A stretch of DNA of 58,119 nucleotides from a virus. Both the position numbers and the translations under genes were made by a program. The notes under the pieces were generated by a model, which worked only from the letters and a program-made list of their open reading frames with translations, was not told the DNA's origin and made no database searches. How positions within the stretch are numbered: position 1 is the first letter of the stretch; each line of letters begins with the position of its first letter. Location: positions 1 to 58,119 of the IMG/VR virus record IMGVR_UViG_3300046167_000289; one strand, written 5' to 3'. This document shows, piece by piece, positions 1-8,117 of this stretch.

Positions 1-408
1 TTGTGCTTTATCTCCAAACATCCAAGGTTGAATTATTTGTTCTGGTTTTCTAATATTACTACTAATAACACTTATTGGATTTTCAATAGCAATTTTATGT
101 ATCGGTGCATCCATTAACCTTTGTACAAAATCTAATGCTTCTGCTTGGTTCTTCCATCTTTCTTCATTCTTACTCCCATCTTTATTGTATAACCATCTTG
201 CACCACTAACTGCTAAAAATGTACAAGGAGGATGAGCAATCATCATATCCCAACCTTTATTTATAACCTCAAAAACATCTTGTTGATAATGCCATCCTGG
301 ATAACCTCCACTACAAGGCATTAAATCACAACTAAACGCTTCGTGTCCTAACTTTCTTAATTCTTTTGTTACTGCTTGACTTTCTTCACAAGCCACTAAT
401 ATCTTCAT
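1..408 (-). CDS. DNA cytosine methyltransferase-like protein (3' end cut by window edge)
   Basis: The frame reads from an ATG at 408 to the window edge without a stop, so the C-terminus is missing. Residues from about 50 contain AHPPCTFLAVSGARW, the Pro-Cys catalytic loop in the form typical of phage C5-cytosine methyltransferases. The N-terminus MKILVACEESQAV fits a cofactor-binding Rossmann strand followed by an acidic residue. Such enzymes usually modify phage DNA against host restriction. It lies 11 bases after the 105-residue gene and would be last in the helicase transcript. Copy 2 has an unrelated 80-residue gene here, so this is a variable slot. Family assignment is good; specificity cannot be judged. 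Confidence 0.8.
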   Translation of the reverse strand, partial: MKILVACEESQAVTKELRKLGHEAFSCDLMPCSGGYPGWHYQQDVFEVINKGWDMMIAHPPCTFLAVSGARWLYNKDGSKNEERWKNQAEALDFVQRLMDAPIHKIAIENPISVISSNIRKPEQIIQPWMFGDKAQ

Positions 409-419
409 TTTATTTGTTT

Positions 420-737
420 TTAGCTATAGTAGTAATAGTTGTCTTGCTGACCTCTTTCAGCCTCGTAATAGTTCTTTGTAATCTCTATTTGGTACTCCAA
501 CAGACCTGACAAGTAACCACATATAAAAGTCAAATCTGCATCAGATAAGTCATAAGTATCTTCTCCCTCTAATATGTCTATCCTTAGCACTTCGTTTATG
601 TCAAGGAATAAGTCTATTGTATAATCTTCTCCTTCATAATAGATAGAAACCTCGTTAGGAAGTGGGTTCGAAGAAAAGCCTTCTGTTGAATATTCTGGTC
701 TTATTGATAATATCTTATCCTTTAGTTGTTCTTTCAT
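420..737 (-). CDS. Conserved hypothetical protein, 105 aa (copy 1)
   Basis: I do not recognise a family. The protein is acidic, with a central YYEGEDYTIDLFLDINEVLR stretch and a Tyr-rich tail ending DNYYYYS. It overlaps the stop of the upstream 71-residue gene by four bases, suggesting coupled translation. A homologue lies at 39154-39471 with a handful of changes near residues 53-70, so the reading frame is conserved and real. It is the first gene shared by the two halves on this side of the helicase insertion. Confidence 0.75.
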   Translation of the reverse strand: MKEQLKDKILSIRPEYSTEGFSSNPLPNEVSIYYEGEDYTIDLFLDINEVLRIDILEGEDTYDLSDADLTFICGYLSGLLEYQIEITKNYYEAERGQQDNYYYYS

Positions 738-949
738 TGTTCTAATTGTTTTATTTTTAATCGAAGTGTTTCTATCTCTTTATAAAGCCTATCTTTAGTA
801 CCTGAGCCTCTTGGTGGAGGTACTGGCTTGTCTTCTGCAAAGAATGCGTAGGTAGCTTCAGTAAGCCATTCTCTATGCTCTTCGTCTCCGTGAAGTACTC
901 CATCTAAGTACTTCTCTATCAGTTCTACTGTAATCTCTTTAAATCTCAT
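734..949 (-). CDS. Small hypothetical protein, 71 aa, C-terminal coiled coil
   Basis: No family recognised. The last 20 residues (KEIETLRLKIKQLEQ) form a short heptad coiled coil after a Pro-rich linker (PVPPPRGSG). The start is preceded by AATTATG, the usual leader here. It sits directly after the helicase and, like the helicase, is absent from copy 2, so the two probably form one cassette. It might be a helicase partner, which is only inference from context. Confidence 0.65.
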   Translation of the reverse strand: MRFKEITVELIEKYLDGVLHGDEEHREWLTEATYAFFAEDKPVPPPRGSGTKDRLYKEIETLRLKIKQLEQ

Positions 950-951
950 AA

Positions 952-2583
952 TTATACGTTTAATAGGTTAAAAATAGTTTTATTAGTAATATTTAAGTTA
1001 AGTTGTCTCTTTGTCATATGCGAATCTCTGACCGCAATATAGAACATTTTATCGTTATTATCATACAAAACACCAACTTTTATTGCTTTAGCATAATCTT
1101 TATTAGAATCACCACCCTTCAATCCACCTCTTCTTCTACCCTCTGAGGTATTAGCAAACCTATGGAATATGGATGTAAAGTTAATTCTATCACTCATTTT
1201 GTTTATGTAAGAGTTAAACTGTTTTCTATGCTTAAACTTTTCACTTTGAATTGTGTTTATTCTATCTGTATTGCAAGGATAGTCTGATGACTTTAAAACA
1301 TATTGACCATTGCTATCTTTAATTTTAATCATAAGTTTAGCTATTTTGTCAAGGTATCTGTCATCATAACCAGCAAACCATTCTTTTTTAAGTTCCAATA
1401 TTGAACTAACTTTATAAGAGTTACCTCCATAGTAATATTCACTCTTAGTGTTAAACTTGCTCTTGAATGAAAAGTTAGTAGCTAACCTCTTTGAGTTTTC
1501 TGAGAAACACTTAGATAAAAAATCCTCATTAACAACTCTATGGTCATTCTCATAAGCAGCTTGTAAAGCTATAGCTTCTGGGTCTGCTACAAATAAACAA
1601 GATGTGTTATTGTGATAACCACATATCCTACCTACCAAACCTTGAGACACAGATGCACAAGTTTTATAAGTCTCTACCACAAACCTAATGTATTCTTTTG
1701 CATCACCTAAATCAATACCAGCTTTCAATGATTGACATACAATTAATATAACTCTTTTATTCTTGCATAGTATTTTAGCATCTTTTATTGACTCTGATAT
1801 AGACGAGCCTCCGTTACCTGATACTGCAACAAAAACTTTAGCATAAGGAAACCTATTAGCTAAACTACGTTTTAAAACACTTGCAGATGCTCTTGAACGA
1901 ACCCTAAGAATACCTAATCCATTCTTAAATGATTTTAAGTGATTAAGTACATTCATCATCTCATCGTTAACAATAACACCATAGTCTACCTTATTCTTTT
2001 TTCTAATCTTAGAATCTAACTCAGACAAGTACTCAAAGTTCTTAGAGTCTATAACGTTACCTGACTTTATTATATCTGAAACACCATAGTAATTACTTGG
2101 AACTTCCATCTGTATAGTATCATCAATAACACTACTGTTTATTAACTGGTAACCTGTAGCTCCAACCCATATGATAGTAACATTAGGACAGTTACTATGC
2201 AAGTCTTTTATAAATAAATCTAATCTTGAATCTTCACCTATACCAAAATGATTCTCATCAATAACAATGTACTTTATATTAAGGTCTTTAACTATCTTCT
2301 TAGGATTAGGTTCTTTAAGTAAGTTATGTATCTTTATAGCTCTAATGTTGTTAGCAGCAACTTCTGCAATATAACTATTCTGATTAAACAAATGATTGTC
2401 CATCATTCCTGATGTCAATATAAAGTTGTCATTAGGAAGCATATTAGCTAAATGAATAATAGTTCCTGTCTTACCTGACTGTGTAGGTGCAACTAAGTGT
2501 ATTCGTCTATTACCAAGACTAATTGAGTTAAACACTTTTTGTGCAGTTTTCTTTTGGTTGTCGTAAATTTTGTAATGTAACAT
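952..2583 (-). CDS. Superfamily 2 DNA/RNA helicase
   Basis: 543 residues. Walker A is APTQSGKTG (32-40), motif II is DENH (109-112), a motif III-like GATG is at 141-144, a motif V-like SLKAGIDLGD is at 285-294 and the arginine-finger motif VI QGLVGRICGY is at 314-323. This is a two-lobed SF2 ATPase core followed by about 200 residues without a recognised domain, ending near a Gly/Arg-rich GRRRGGLKGGDSN. It probably unwinds DNA or remodels protein-DNA complexes during replication or recombination. A strong promoter lies 38 bases upstream. The gene is missing from copy 2, where the same promoter sits directly in front of the 105-residue gene. Confidence 0.88.
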   Translation of the reverse strand: MLHYKIYDNQKKTAQKVFNSISLGNRRIHLVAPTQSGKTGTIIHLANMLPNDNFILTSGMMDNHLFNQNSYIAEVAANNIRAIKIHNLLKEPNPKKIVKDLNIKYIVIDENHFGIGEDSRLDLFIKDLHSNCPNVTIIWVGATGYQLINSSVIDDTIQMEVPSNYYGVSDIIKSGNVIDSKNFEYLSELDSKIRKKNKVDYGVIVNDEMMNVLNHLKSFKNGLGILRVRSRASASVLKRSLANRFPYAKVFVAVSGNGGSSISESIKDAKILCKNKRVILIVCQSLKAGIDLGDAKEYIRFVVETYKTCASVSQGLVGRICGYHNNTSCLFVADPEAIALQAAYENDHRVVNEDFLSKCFSENSKRLATNFSFKSKFNTKSEYYYGGNSYKVSSILELKKEWFAGYDDRYLDKIAKLMIKIKDSNGQYVLKSSDYPCNTDRINTIQSEKFKHRKQFNSYINKMSDRINFTSIFHRFANTSEGRRRGGLKGGDSNKDYAKAIKVGVLYDNNDKMFYIAVRDSHMTKRQLNLNITNKTIFNLLNV

Positions 2584-2620
2584 AATTATTTATTTTATGG
2601 CAATCTGCCTGATTATTATA

Positions 2621-2650
2621 CAAATCTACAATACTTTTTTAAAATGACAA
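2621..2650 (-). promoter_or_regulatory. Bacteroidota-type promoter for the helicase transcript
   Basis: On the minus strand: TTG (2648-2650), 19 bases, TAGATTTG (2621-2628). This matches the -33 TTG / -7 TAnnTTTG consensus of Bacteroidota housekeeping sigma. The expected start is about 30 bases before the helicase ATG. The arrangement is kept at 39500-39529. Confidence 0.8.
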
Positions 2651-2664
2651 TACTTTTTAACAAA

Positions 2665-2686
2665 TTTTAACATTTCTTTAACATTT
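2665..2686. repeat. ATGTTAAAG direct-repeat element (site 1)
   Basis: On the minus strand this is two ATGTTAAAg/a units separated by AA. The same element occurs at 10140-10161 in the other orientation, and at the corresponding copy 2 positions. It is close to a promoter each time, so an operator is possible. Confidence 0.45.
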
Positions 2687-2900
2687 ACCTGTCTACCCTA
2701 TCTTTACTTCTCAACAGTTCTATCTCCCTATTTAAGTAGTCTTGTGCCTTAATTAAGTCAAGTAGTTCATCGTGTTTCTTACCTGCTCTTGCAATATACT
2801 TGATGATATTACCTCTACAGAAGTTTAAATCGTAATCTCTTATAACATCTATGATGTCGTAATCTTTTCCGTTCTCGTAATGTGGTTGTGTTCCTCTCAT
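2685..2900 (-). CDS. DUF3310 family protein
   Basis: 71 residues. The pattern HYENGKDYDIIDVIRDYDLN, then GNIIKYIARAGKK and DLIKAQDYLNREI, is the DUF3310 signature found as a small stand-alone protein in many tailed phages. The family has been linked to nucleotide kinase-like proteins, but its biochemical role is not established. It is the last gene of the transcript starting near 4652. Copy 2 (39554-39769) differs by one visible residue. Confidence 0.85.
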   Translation of the reverse strand: MRGTQPHYENGKDYDIIDVIRDYDLNFCRGNIIKYIARAGKKHDELLDLIKAQDYLNREIELLRSKDRVDR

Positions 2901-2902
2901 AA

Positions 2903-2971
2903 TTAATTCTCTTTGATTGTAACTATTATTTTTATTATCACTATAATAAGTATTGTTATAAATATTCCCAT
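2903..2971 (-). CDS. Possible 22-aa membrane microprotein
   Basis: An ATG at 2971 opens a 22-residue frame that is almost entirely a hydrophobic helix (MGIFITILIIVIIKII) with a charged tail TIKEN. It fills the gap between the DnaA-like gene and DUF3310, and the DNA is unchanged in copy 2. Conservation may reflect the DNA rather than the peptide, so this is tentative. Confidence 0.4.
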   Translation of the reverse strand: MGIFITILIIVIIKIIVTIKEN

Positions 2972-2988
2972 AATATATAATTTATTGA

Positions 2989-3534
2989 TTAAAAACAGTA
3001 ACCCTCCATAGAGGTTTCTCCTAAAAAAACTTGACATTCATCTTTAGTTTTCCAACTCCAAGATTTAATCCTTAAACTAACAATCTCTCGCACTTCTTCT
3101 CTTCTATCCTCTGGAATAGTGTCTATAAGCACTTCTAAGGCATCTTTATCTTTGTTTAGTGTATTTGTATAGATATTCTGTTTAGAGTCGTTTAAACGCT
3201 TCTTTTGTGCTTGTTCTATTGTAAGAAACTCTTCAGCCTTATCATTAAAGTATACATTATATATATTTCTAAACGATGCAAATGATTTATAGTAGATACC
3301 TATTTTTTTTACTGCGTGAGTTATAGAAGAACGACCTTTTTGCACACCTCTTGTGTTAAACCAATCAGAAATCATCTCATCAGTCATAAAGTTCAAATCT
3401 TTTAGTATTTTATAGAATAATGTTCGTGTAATCATTATCTCTGTCTTCCTTGAATTGCTATTTAGCTCAATTCCTGTTAACTGTTCGTAATCTTTAGCTA
3501 AATCATCTGCTATTTGTTTATTATATCCTCTCAT
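2989..3534 (-). CDS. DNA-binding protein with DnaA domain IV-like helix-turn-helix
   Basis: 181 residues. Residues about 29-80 (RKTEIMITRTLFYKIL ... GRSSITHAVKKI) resemble the C-terminal DnaA-box-binding domain of DnaA, where the motif is RDHSTVLHAVKKI. The rest is charged and unassigned, and there is no AAA+ domain. It probably binds specific phage DNA, perhaps as a replication initiator or regulator; its position among replication genes fits. Copy 2 is nearly identical. The resemblance is by eye only. Confidence 0.6.
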   Translation of the reverse strand: MRGYNKQIADDLAKDYEQLTGIELNSNSRKTEIMITRTLFYKILKDLNFMTDEMISDWFNTRGVQKGRSSITHAVKKIGIYYKSFASFRNIYNVYFNDKAEEFLTIEQAQKKRLNDSKQNIYTNTLNKDKDALEVLIDTIPEDRREEVREIVSLRIKSWSWKTKDECQVFLGETSMEGYCF

Positions 3535-3544
3535 CTTGTTTGTT

Positions 3545-3787
3545 TTAATTTAATTTGTTATTTTCTTTTATTTTATCTATTTCTATCATTGTTTTAGTGA
3601 AAGTATTGGTCTCATACCAATCTAAAGCCTTTTTTATACCAGCACAAGCCAAATAATACTCTTGTTCCTCGTAATATTCTAAAATTTCTTCTAAAATATA
3701 CTTAGGTAGACCCTCTTGAATCTCTATTATTGAATTCGAGAAGTACAACTCCACAATATACCTATCATCATCGCTTAATGTTTTCAT
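3545..3787 (-). CDS. Hypothetical acidic protein, 80 aa
   Basis: No family recognised. It is Glu/Tyr-rich (ILEEILEYYEEQEYYLA) and predicted helical. The start overlaps the end of the exonuclease gene by 20 bases, so translation is probably coupled. Copy 2 (40414-40656) encodes the same protein with silent changes only, which supports coding. Confidence 0.7.
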   Translation of the reverse strand: MKTLSDDDRYIVELYFSNSIIEIQEGLPKYILEEILEYYEEQEYYLACAGIKKALDWYETNTFTKTMIEIDKIKENNKLN

Positions 3788-4504
3788 AACAGTCTGTTTT
3801 AAGTGTTAGTAATGACTTAGCTTCATTAAACATAGATTTAGCATCGTCTCCATATATCTCCTTATACAATCTATAGGTTCTATTGACTAATGAATACTTG
3901 TTTTTAGAGTCTTTAAACAACTTTTTAGCATAAGCCTTACCATACCCCTTACAGTAGTTTATATTGTCAGCAGTATCGCCAATTATCATCTGATAGTAGA
4001 AGTTCTCATTTGCTTCTTGCTCTGAAATCTTAATTAGCTCTCTACTCTTGTAGTTGTAGTTATAAAACCAACAGGGGAATTGCTTATAGTCTTTGTCTAA
4101 TGACATTATTATTACAGAGTCAACACCATTCTTCTCTACCTCTTCTGCCCACAATGTAGCTACAACATCATCTGTTTCTACCCCATCACCATAAATTGAA
4201 TCATATGCAAGTTTAACCATATCGTGAAGTAGAGGTAGTATCTCTGGTCTCTTCTGTGTTCTGTTTAACTTGTATGTAGGAGATATATCCTTTCTAAAGT
4301 TATTCTTAGAACCATTACAAACGATAATCTCATCTATCTTTACCAATTCCTCTAAGAAAGAAATTAACTTATCAAAGCTATCCTCAAACTTATCGAAAGC
4401 TACATTTACATCAGTCTCAAATATATCATCTGAGACTCTCTATCATCTTTCCTCTTAAAGCAAGAGGCATAGATTAAACTGTCTGCATCAAATATTACCT
4501 TCAT
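3768..4504 (-). pseudogene. 5'-3' exonuclease / flap endonuclease (frameshifted in copy 1)
   Basis: The intact homologue is at 40637-41374. The N-terminus MKVIFDADSLIYASCF carries the first metal-binding Asp of the T5/T4 RNase H-like family. Further on, DGVETDDVVATL and IIMSLDKDYKQF supply the acidic cluster, and IIGDTADNINYCKGYGKAYA is the helix-3-turn-helix. Compared with copy 2 one G is missing near 4432 (tgagactc against tggagactc), splitting the frame; only the C-terminal 192 codons remain open. This may be an assembly error. The normal role would be removal of RNA primers or flaps during phage replication. Confidence 0.75.
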
Positions 4505-4628
4505 AGCTTGGTATTGATTTATTACTCTTAGGTTTTCTATAGACTCTTTTGTCATCAACCCATCCTGTAATTGGGTTTATATTGTTCTTCCAAAACTTGG
4601 TCAATCGTTGCTCTTTAGTTCGCTTCAT
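4488..4628 (-). CDS. Small basic protein, 46 aa
   Basis: ATG at 4628, reading MKRTKEQRLTKFWK, then a central INPITGWVDDKRVYR. It overlaps the exonuclease start by 17 bases and is the first gene after the promoter at 4652-4682. Copy 2 (41358-41498) keeps the frame and the central motif while several codons change, which is good evidence for coding. Function unknown. Confidence 0.65.
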   Translation of the reverse strand: MKRTKEQRLTKFWKNNINPITGWVDDKRVYRKPKSNKSIPSYEGNI

Positions 4629-4651
4629 AATGTTTTATGTTTTATTTAAAG

Positions 4652-4682
4652 CAAATCTACAAAACTATTTATAAACTTGCAA
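4652..4682 (-). promoter_or_regulatory. Bacteroidota-type promoter for the exonuclease/DnaA-like transcript
   Basis: Minus strand TTG (4680-4682), 20 bases, TAGATTTG (4652-4659). It overlaps the 3' end of the 165-residue gene and reads into the 46-residue gene at 4628. It is conserved in copy 2 (41522-41552). Confidence 0.8.
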
Positions 4683-5162
4683 GTACTTTTTAAGTTTATT
4701 CACTACTCCTGATATACAAGGAGAGCAGCTTGTGTTAGTTTTCTGATTGGTATTGAAGATGTTATTGTGTATGGTAATCAATCTTACTTTCTGCTCATTA
4801 GTTATTTTTCTTGTATTGCTATCTACAAAATCACTTAAGTAAGTATAATCATCTTCTGAGATACAGTTTATCTTTTTATAAGTAAACAACTTGTTTAGCT
4901 TAATTTTTCTCTCATCACAACCACAATCCTCACCAGCTATAAACTTGACTAACTTGTCTACTCCTGTAGCCTTAGTAATCTTAGCTACTGTATCACCTAC
5001 ACCTTTTGATTGTGCTTCTACATTCTGCTTTAACTTACTGTAGTCTTCACTTCTCTTAGATGCTTTCCATTCTTTATACTCTCTGTAATCTTTAGACCTC
5101 TTGTCTATAGTTTCGTAGTATCCTTGTTTCTCTAATTCTAAATAATAATTATCTGGTCTCAT
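4665..5162 (-). CDS. Conserved phage hypothetical protein, 165 aa
   Basis: No named family. The N-terminal half is a charged helix (DKRSKDYREYKEWKASKRSE). The segment GVGDTVAKITKATGVDKLV followed by GEDCGCDERK recalls proteins seen in other Bacteroidota phages. The Cys pairs (CGC, CSPC) could bind metal. It overlaps the sigma-like gene by four bases (ATGA). Copy 2 is almost the same. A role beside the sigma-like factor is possible but unproven. Confidence 0.7.
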   Translation of the reverse strand: MRPDNYYLELEKQGYYETIDKRSKDYREYKEWKASKRSEDYSKLKQNVEAQSKGVGDTVAKITKATGVDKLVKFIAGEDCGCDERKIKLNKLFTYKKINCISEDDYTYLSDFVDSNTRKITNEQKVRLITIHNNIFNTNQKTNTSCSPCISGVVNKLKKYLQVYK

Positions 5163-5689
5163 ATCTTGTCAAAATCTTGGTTAAAGTAATCTATTAAATC
5201 TTCTGATAAATGTTCTCTTAATATAGCTTTTTGGTTTAGTATAGAATTATGTATAGAAGTTAATCCTATCTTAGCACCTTTAGATATTGCTCGTAACGAC
5301 AAGCCTTGTATAAAGTATAACTCAAACAACCTCCTGTCATAAACAGTCCAATCGGATATTATATTTTCTACTTGCTTCATTATAGCACTAAACGCATCGT
5401 CTTCTGCTATATCATATGGTGATTCAACAACCTCATCATTCTCTAATATCTCATAGAAAATACTATTTCTTTTATCTTTTAAATAAGAATAGTAAAGGTT
5501 TCTCAATGTAATCCATACAAAGTACCTGTTAACATCATCCTTATACATAATCCTACTCTCATCTTTCACAAGTCTGTGCATCCTCAGATACATATCTTGA
5601 ACTAAGTCTTTAGCAACATCAGTCTTACAACCTAAATTCACTAACATCTTAATCCATAACTCGTGATGAACTGCTAACTTTTCTAACAT
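5159..5689 (-). CDS. RNA polymerase sigma-70-like (ECF-type) factor
   Basis: 176 residues. The N-terminal part (ELWIKMLVNLGCKTDVAKDLVQDMYLRMHR) matches the sigma region 2 pattern in which a helix ends ...DLVQDVFL. FVWITLRNLYYSYLKDKR fits the end of region 2. The C-terminal YDRRLFELYFIQGLSLRAISKGAKIGLTS is a region 4 helix-turn-helix. It probably redirects host RNA polymerase to phage promoters or acts as a DNA-binding regulator. It is coupled to RusA by a one-base overlap. Both copies are intact. Confidence 0.72.
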   Translation of the reverse strand: MLEKLAVHHELWIKMLVNLGCKTDVAKDLVQDMYLRMHRLVKDESRIMYKDDVNRYFVWITLRNLYYSYLKDKRNSIFYEILENDEVVESPYDIAEDDAFSAIMKQVENIISDWTVYDRRLFELYFIQGLSLRAISKGAKIGLTSIHNSILNQKAILREHLSEDLIDYFNQDFDKI

Positions 5690-6084
5690 TAAATTTCTTT
5701 TATAATTATTTCTACTCTTGGGTTATCTCTATCTAATTCTGTCGGCATTATAGTCTCTTTCTTTACATAATCATCATTATCATCTTCCCAACAACCATAC
5801 TCGGTTATAGAGTCTAATAAGAACTTACTTACTACACTAATTACATTCATCTTATCTAAACGTCTTTTAGAGCCTTTATAGACCTTATAAGTTACCTCGA
5901 CAGGTGTTTGTATAGACAAGCCTTCTAACTGCTCTCTAAGAGCCTCTGAATAGGCTTTCTTGGCATCATTACTTATTCTATGATGTAAGTTCCTATATGT
6001 ATTCATATTCAAAGCAATCCTCTTATCTTTAACAGTCTTTCTCGGTAGCGTTACAAATAGAGGAGATATAATCTTATGAGTCAT
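5689..6084 (-). CDS. rusA: RusA-like Holliday junction resolvase
   Basis: 131 residues, the usual RusA length. RRLDKMNVISVVSKFLLDSI (from residue 74) and the acidic loop GCWEDDNDDYV (97-107) reproduce the RusA pattern of a D-x-x-N motif, a later Asp and a catalytic acidic pair. It would cut branched intermediates made during recombination-dependent replication and before packaging. It lies between the sigma-like and PD-(D/E)XK-like genes with overlapping ends. Copy 2 differs at a few N- and C-terminal residues. Confidence 0.85.
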   Translation of the reverse strand: MTHKIISPLFVTLPRKTVKDKRIALNMNTYRNLHHRISNDAKKAYSEALREQLEGLSIQTPVEVTYKVYKGSKRRLDKMNVISVVSKFLLDSITEYGCWEDDNDDYVKKETIMPTELDRDNPRVEIIIKEI

Positions 6085-6475
6085 ATTCTATATATTTAGC
6101 CATTGACTCAGGTAGTTCATAAGAATACTTATCTATCTTACTGTTGTCATTAAAATCTGTAGTCTTAGGGCATTTAAAGGCTTTTACAGGTGTTTTAACG
6201 ATAGATGATATGTTCTTGGATATATTGAATACCCAAACTCCTTTTTCGTCTGTTACAACGTATAAAAACGTCTTTCCCTTTATTTGTGCTTCTTGATAAT
6301 TTCTATACATTTTCATAGCTTCAATAATTTTATCAGAATAATACTTTCTTCTGTTCTTTATTTCAACTATGTAATTAACGTCAAAAGCATCGTAACAACT
6401 ATAAGTGTCCGATGCTAATGAAAGGTTAATACCTTTAATGTTATTTAATAAATCTATAGTAGATTGCTCTGTCAT
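6074..6475 (-). CDS. Probable PD-(D/E)XK nuclease
   Basis: 133 residues. The segment YDAFDVNYIVEIKNRRKYY puts Asp (29/32) ahead of E38-I-K40, the core of the PD-(D/E)XK fold. TFLYVVTDEKGVWVFNI then fits the next beta strands. Neighbours on both sides are recombination and repair genes, which agrees with a DNA nuclease. The family is suggested by motif only. Copy 2 is identical apart from the last few residues. Confidence 0.65.
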   Translation of the reverse strand: MTEQSTIDLLNNIKGINLSLASDTYSCYDAFDVNYIVEIKNRRKYYSDKIIEAMKMYRNYQEAQIKGKTFLYVVTDEKGVWVFNISKNISSIVKTPVKAFKCPKTTDFNDNSKIDKYSYELPESMAKYIEYDS

Positions 6476-7191
6476 TACAAGTCCATCTTTACATTAAAAG
6501 CAGTATGACCACCTAATACAATACCGATACCAACTGCTTCTTTCTTACCTCCTTGCATATATCCCATAGCATATGATTTACTATCTATACCACAACCTAC
6601 TGCCATACCGAAGATAGCTCTTGTCTTACCAAACATCCATTCACAATAAAAGTCTGTATGGTAGTGTCCAGATACAGTAGACACCATATCTCTCTTTGCA
6701 GCCATTCTTGCTTTACCACTTTTATCTCCGTGAACATACCTAACACCATCGTAATAAACCTCTGTTACAAAGTTCCAATTAGGTGTCTCTAATACCTCAG
6801 AGAATTCCTTAATCCATTTACTTGGAATGTTAGATGATTGTGCTTTACGGATAATAATTCTATCGTGATTACCTAAAGTAACATCTGCATCTGGAAATGC
6901 TTTATACCATTTAGCTAATTTCTTTACGGCTTGTTCTAACTCAAACTTACCTCCCATACCATCTGCCGATGATTCGTGATAGCTTGAATAATGATTGTCA
7001 ATAACGTCTCCAATAAAAACAACCTTGTTACAGTTATGTATAGCATACTGTTCTTTACAGAAATCTAAATAACCATCTAAGCAAAATGGCTCGTGTAAAT
7101 CACCTATAACAAGAACTCTGTTCTCTACTTTAGTTAGGTTCTGGTAGGCTTTTAATATCTTACCTTTTAATCTTGGTCTAAAATCTTTCAT
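6475..7191 (-). CDS. Calcineurin-like metallophosphoesterase
   Basis: 238 residues with all the family motifs in order: GDLH (30-33), GDVIDNH (61-67), GNHD (107-110), HGD (154-156) and GHYH (175-178). It hydrolyses a phosphate ester; phage members include protein phosphatases and nucleases, and the substrate here is unknown. The start has an AATTATG leader and overlaps the next gene by one base. Copy 2 is essentially identical. Confidence 0.88.
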   Translation of the reverse strand: MKDFRPRLKGKILKAYQNLTKVENRVLVIGDLHEPFCLDGYLDFCKEQYAIHNCNKVVFIGDVIDNHYSSYHESSADGMGGKFELEQAVKKLAKWYKAFPDADVTLGNHDRIIIRKAQSSNIPSKWIKEFSEVLETPNWNFVTEVYYDGVRYVHGDKSGKARMAAKRDMVSTVSGHYHTDFYCEWMFGKTRAIFGMAVGCGIDSKSYAMGYMQGGKKEAVGIGIVLGGHTAFNVKMDL

Positions 7192-7259
7192 AATTATATC
7201 TTATGTTATAAATATAATGCTTATTGCATAGTTTTTATTGAAAGTTATCAACATACTTA

Positions 7260-8117
7260 TTAGAAAGTAAGTATTTCGTCAGCACTAATTATCTTAGGTA
7301 GTCCATTTTCATTTAACATAAAATCAAATGATTCAAATGGTGTGTTTCTACTCCTCTTACAAGATACTGTTATACAACCAAACTTATTCTCATCTTTTTC
7401 TAATTGTATTTGTGTCTCTGCTTTCTTCTCTAAGAAACTACCTAAGTGTCCTGTTGGTTTATCTGAACCAAAGTTACTATGGATTACAGTTACAATATGA
7501 CAATTATAGACAGTTGACCAAGCCATTACTTTTTGTACAATTAAATTAGACTCCTCTAAATTATTGGCATCGCTCACTAAATCTGCAATTCCGTCAATTA
7601 CGATTAAACCTATTTCTTTACCTTCCTCTCTCATACAGTCTAAGTAATACTGTATAAAATCTATCCTATCTTTATACCCTATTTTTCTTAAAGCAAATGT
7701 ATGGTAGAAATCTAAGTTCAATCCCTTGTTCATCCATTCTATTCTTTTAAACACTCTCTGTGAGTGCCAGTCCCCTTGCTCTGTATCAAAGTGTACAAAG
7801 TGTTTATTACCTCTAAAAGAACTCATACCTTTAGTAAAATCACCATTAGGGTTACAGAATGCTGAACCTAATAAACTAACAAAAAATGTCTTCATTGACT
7901 TTGGAGGGGCTTGTATGAAGCTAAAGTTACCATAAGTTCCAATAGGTATAGGGAACTCCTTAACACTACCATCTTTAGTAACTACCTCTTTGTTCTTAAA
8001 GCTAATTGCTACAGGAGGATGTTCTATCTTTTTATTTATATCTATAGCACATTCTTCTTCTATAGATTGCATATACATTATGTGGTCGTTCTGTTCTTGT
8101 AATTCTTGTTCTGTCAT
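7260..8117 (-). CDS. RecA/RepA-like AAA ATPase (DnaB-type replication helicase candidate)
   Basis: 285 residues. An atypical Walker A, APPKSMKT (70-77), is followed by HFDTEQGDWHS (109-119), Walker B LIVIDG (171-176) and VTVIHSNFG near 215, the layout of hexameric RecA-fold ATPases of the AAA_25/RepA type. In phages lacking a separate DnaB, such proteins load or act as the replicative helicase. It is next to the SSB-like gene. Copy 2 diverges clearly in the N-terminal 70 residues but keeps all motifs. Confidence 0.75.
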   Translation of the reverse strand: MTEQELQEQNDHIMYMQSIEEECAIDINKKIEHPPVAISFKNKEVVTKDGSVKEFPIPIGTYGNFSFIQAPPKSMKTFFVSLLGSAFCNPNGDFTKGMSSFRGNKHFVHFDTEQGDWHSQRVFKRIEWMNKGLNLDFYHTFALRKIGYKDRIDFIQYYLDCMREEGKEIGLIVIDGIADLVSDANNLEESNLIVQKVMAWSTVYNCHIVTVIHSNFGSDKPTGHLGSFLEKKAETQIQLEKDENKFGCITVSCKRSRNTPFESFDFMLNENGLPKIISADEILTF

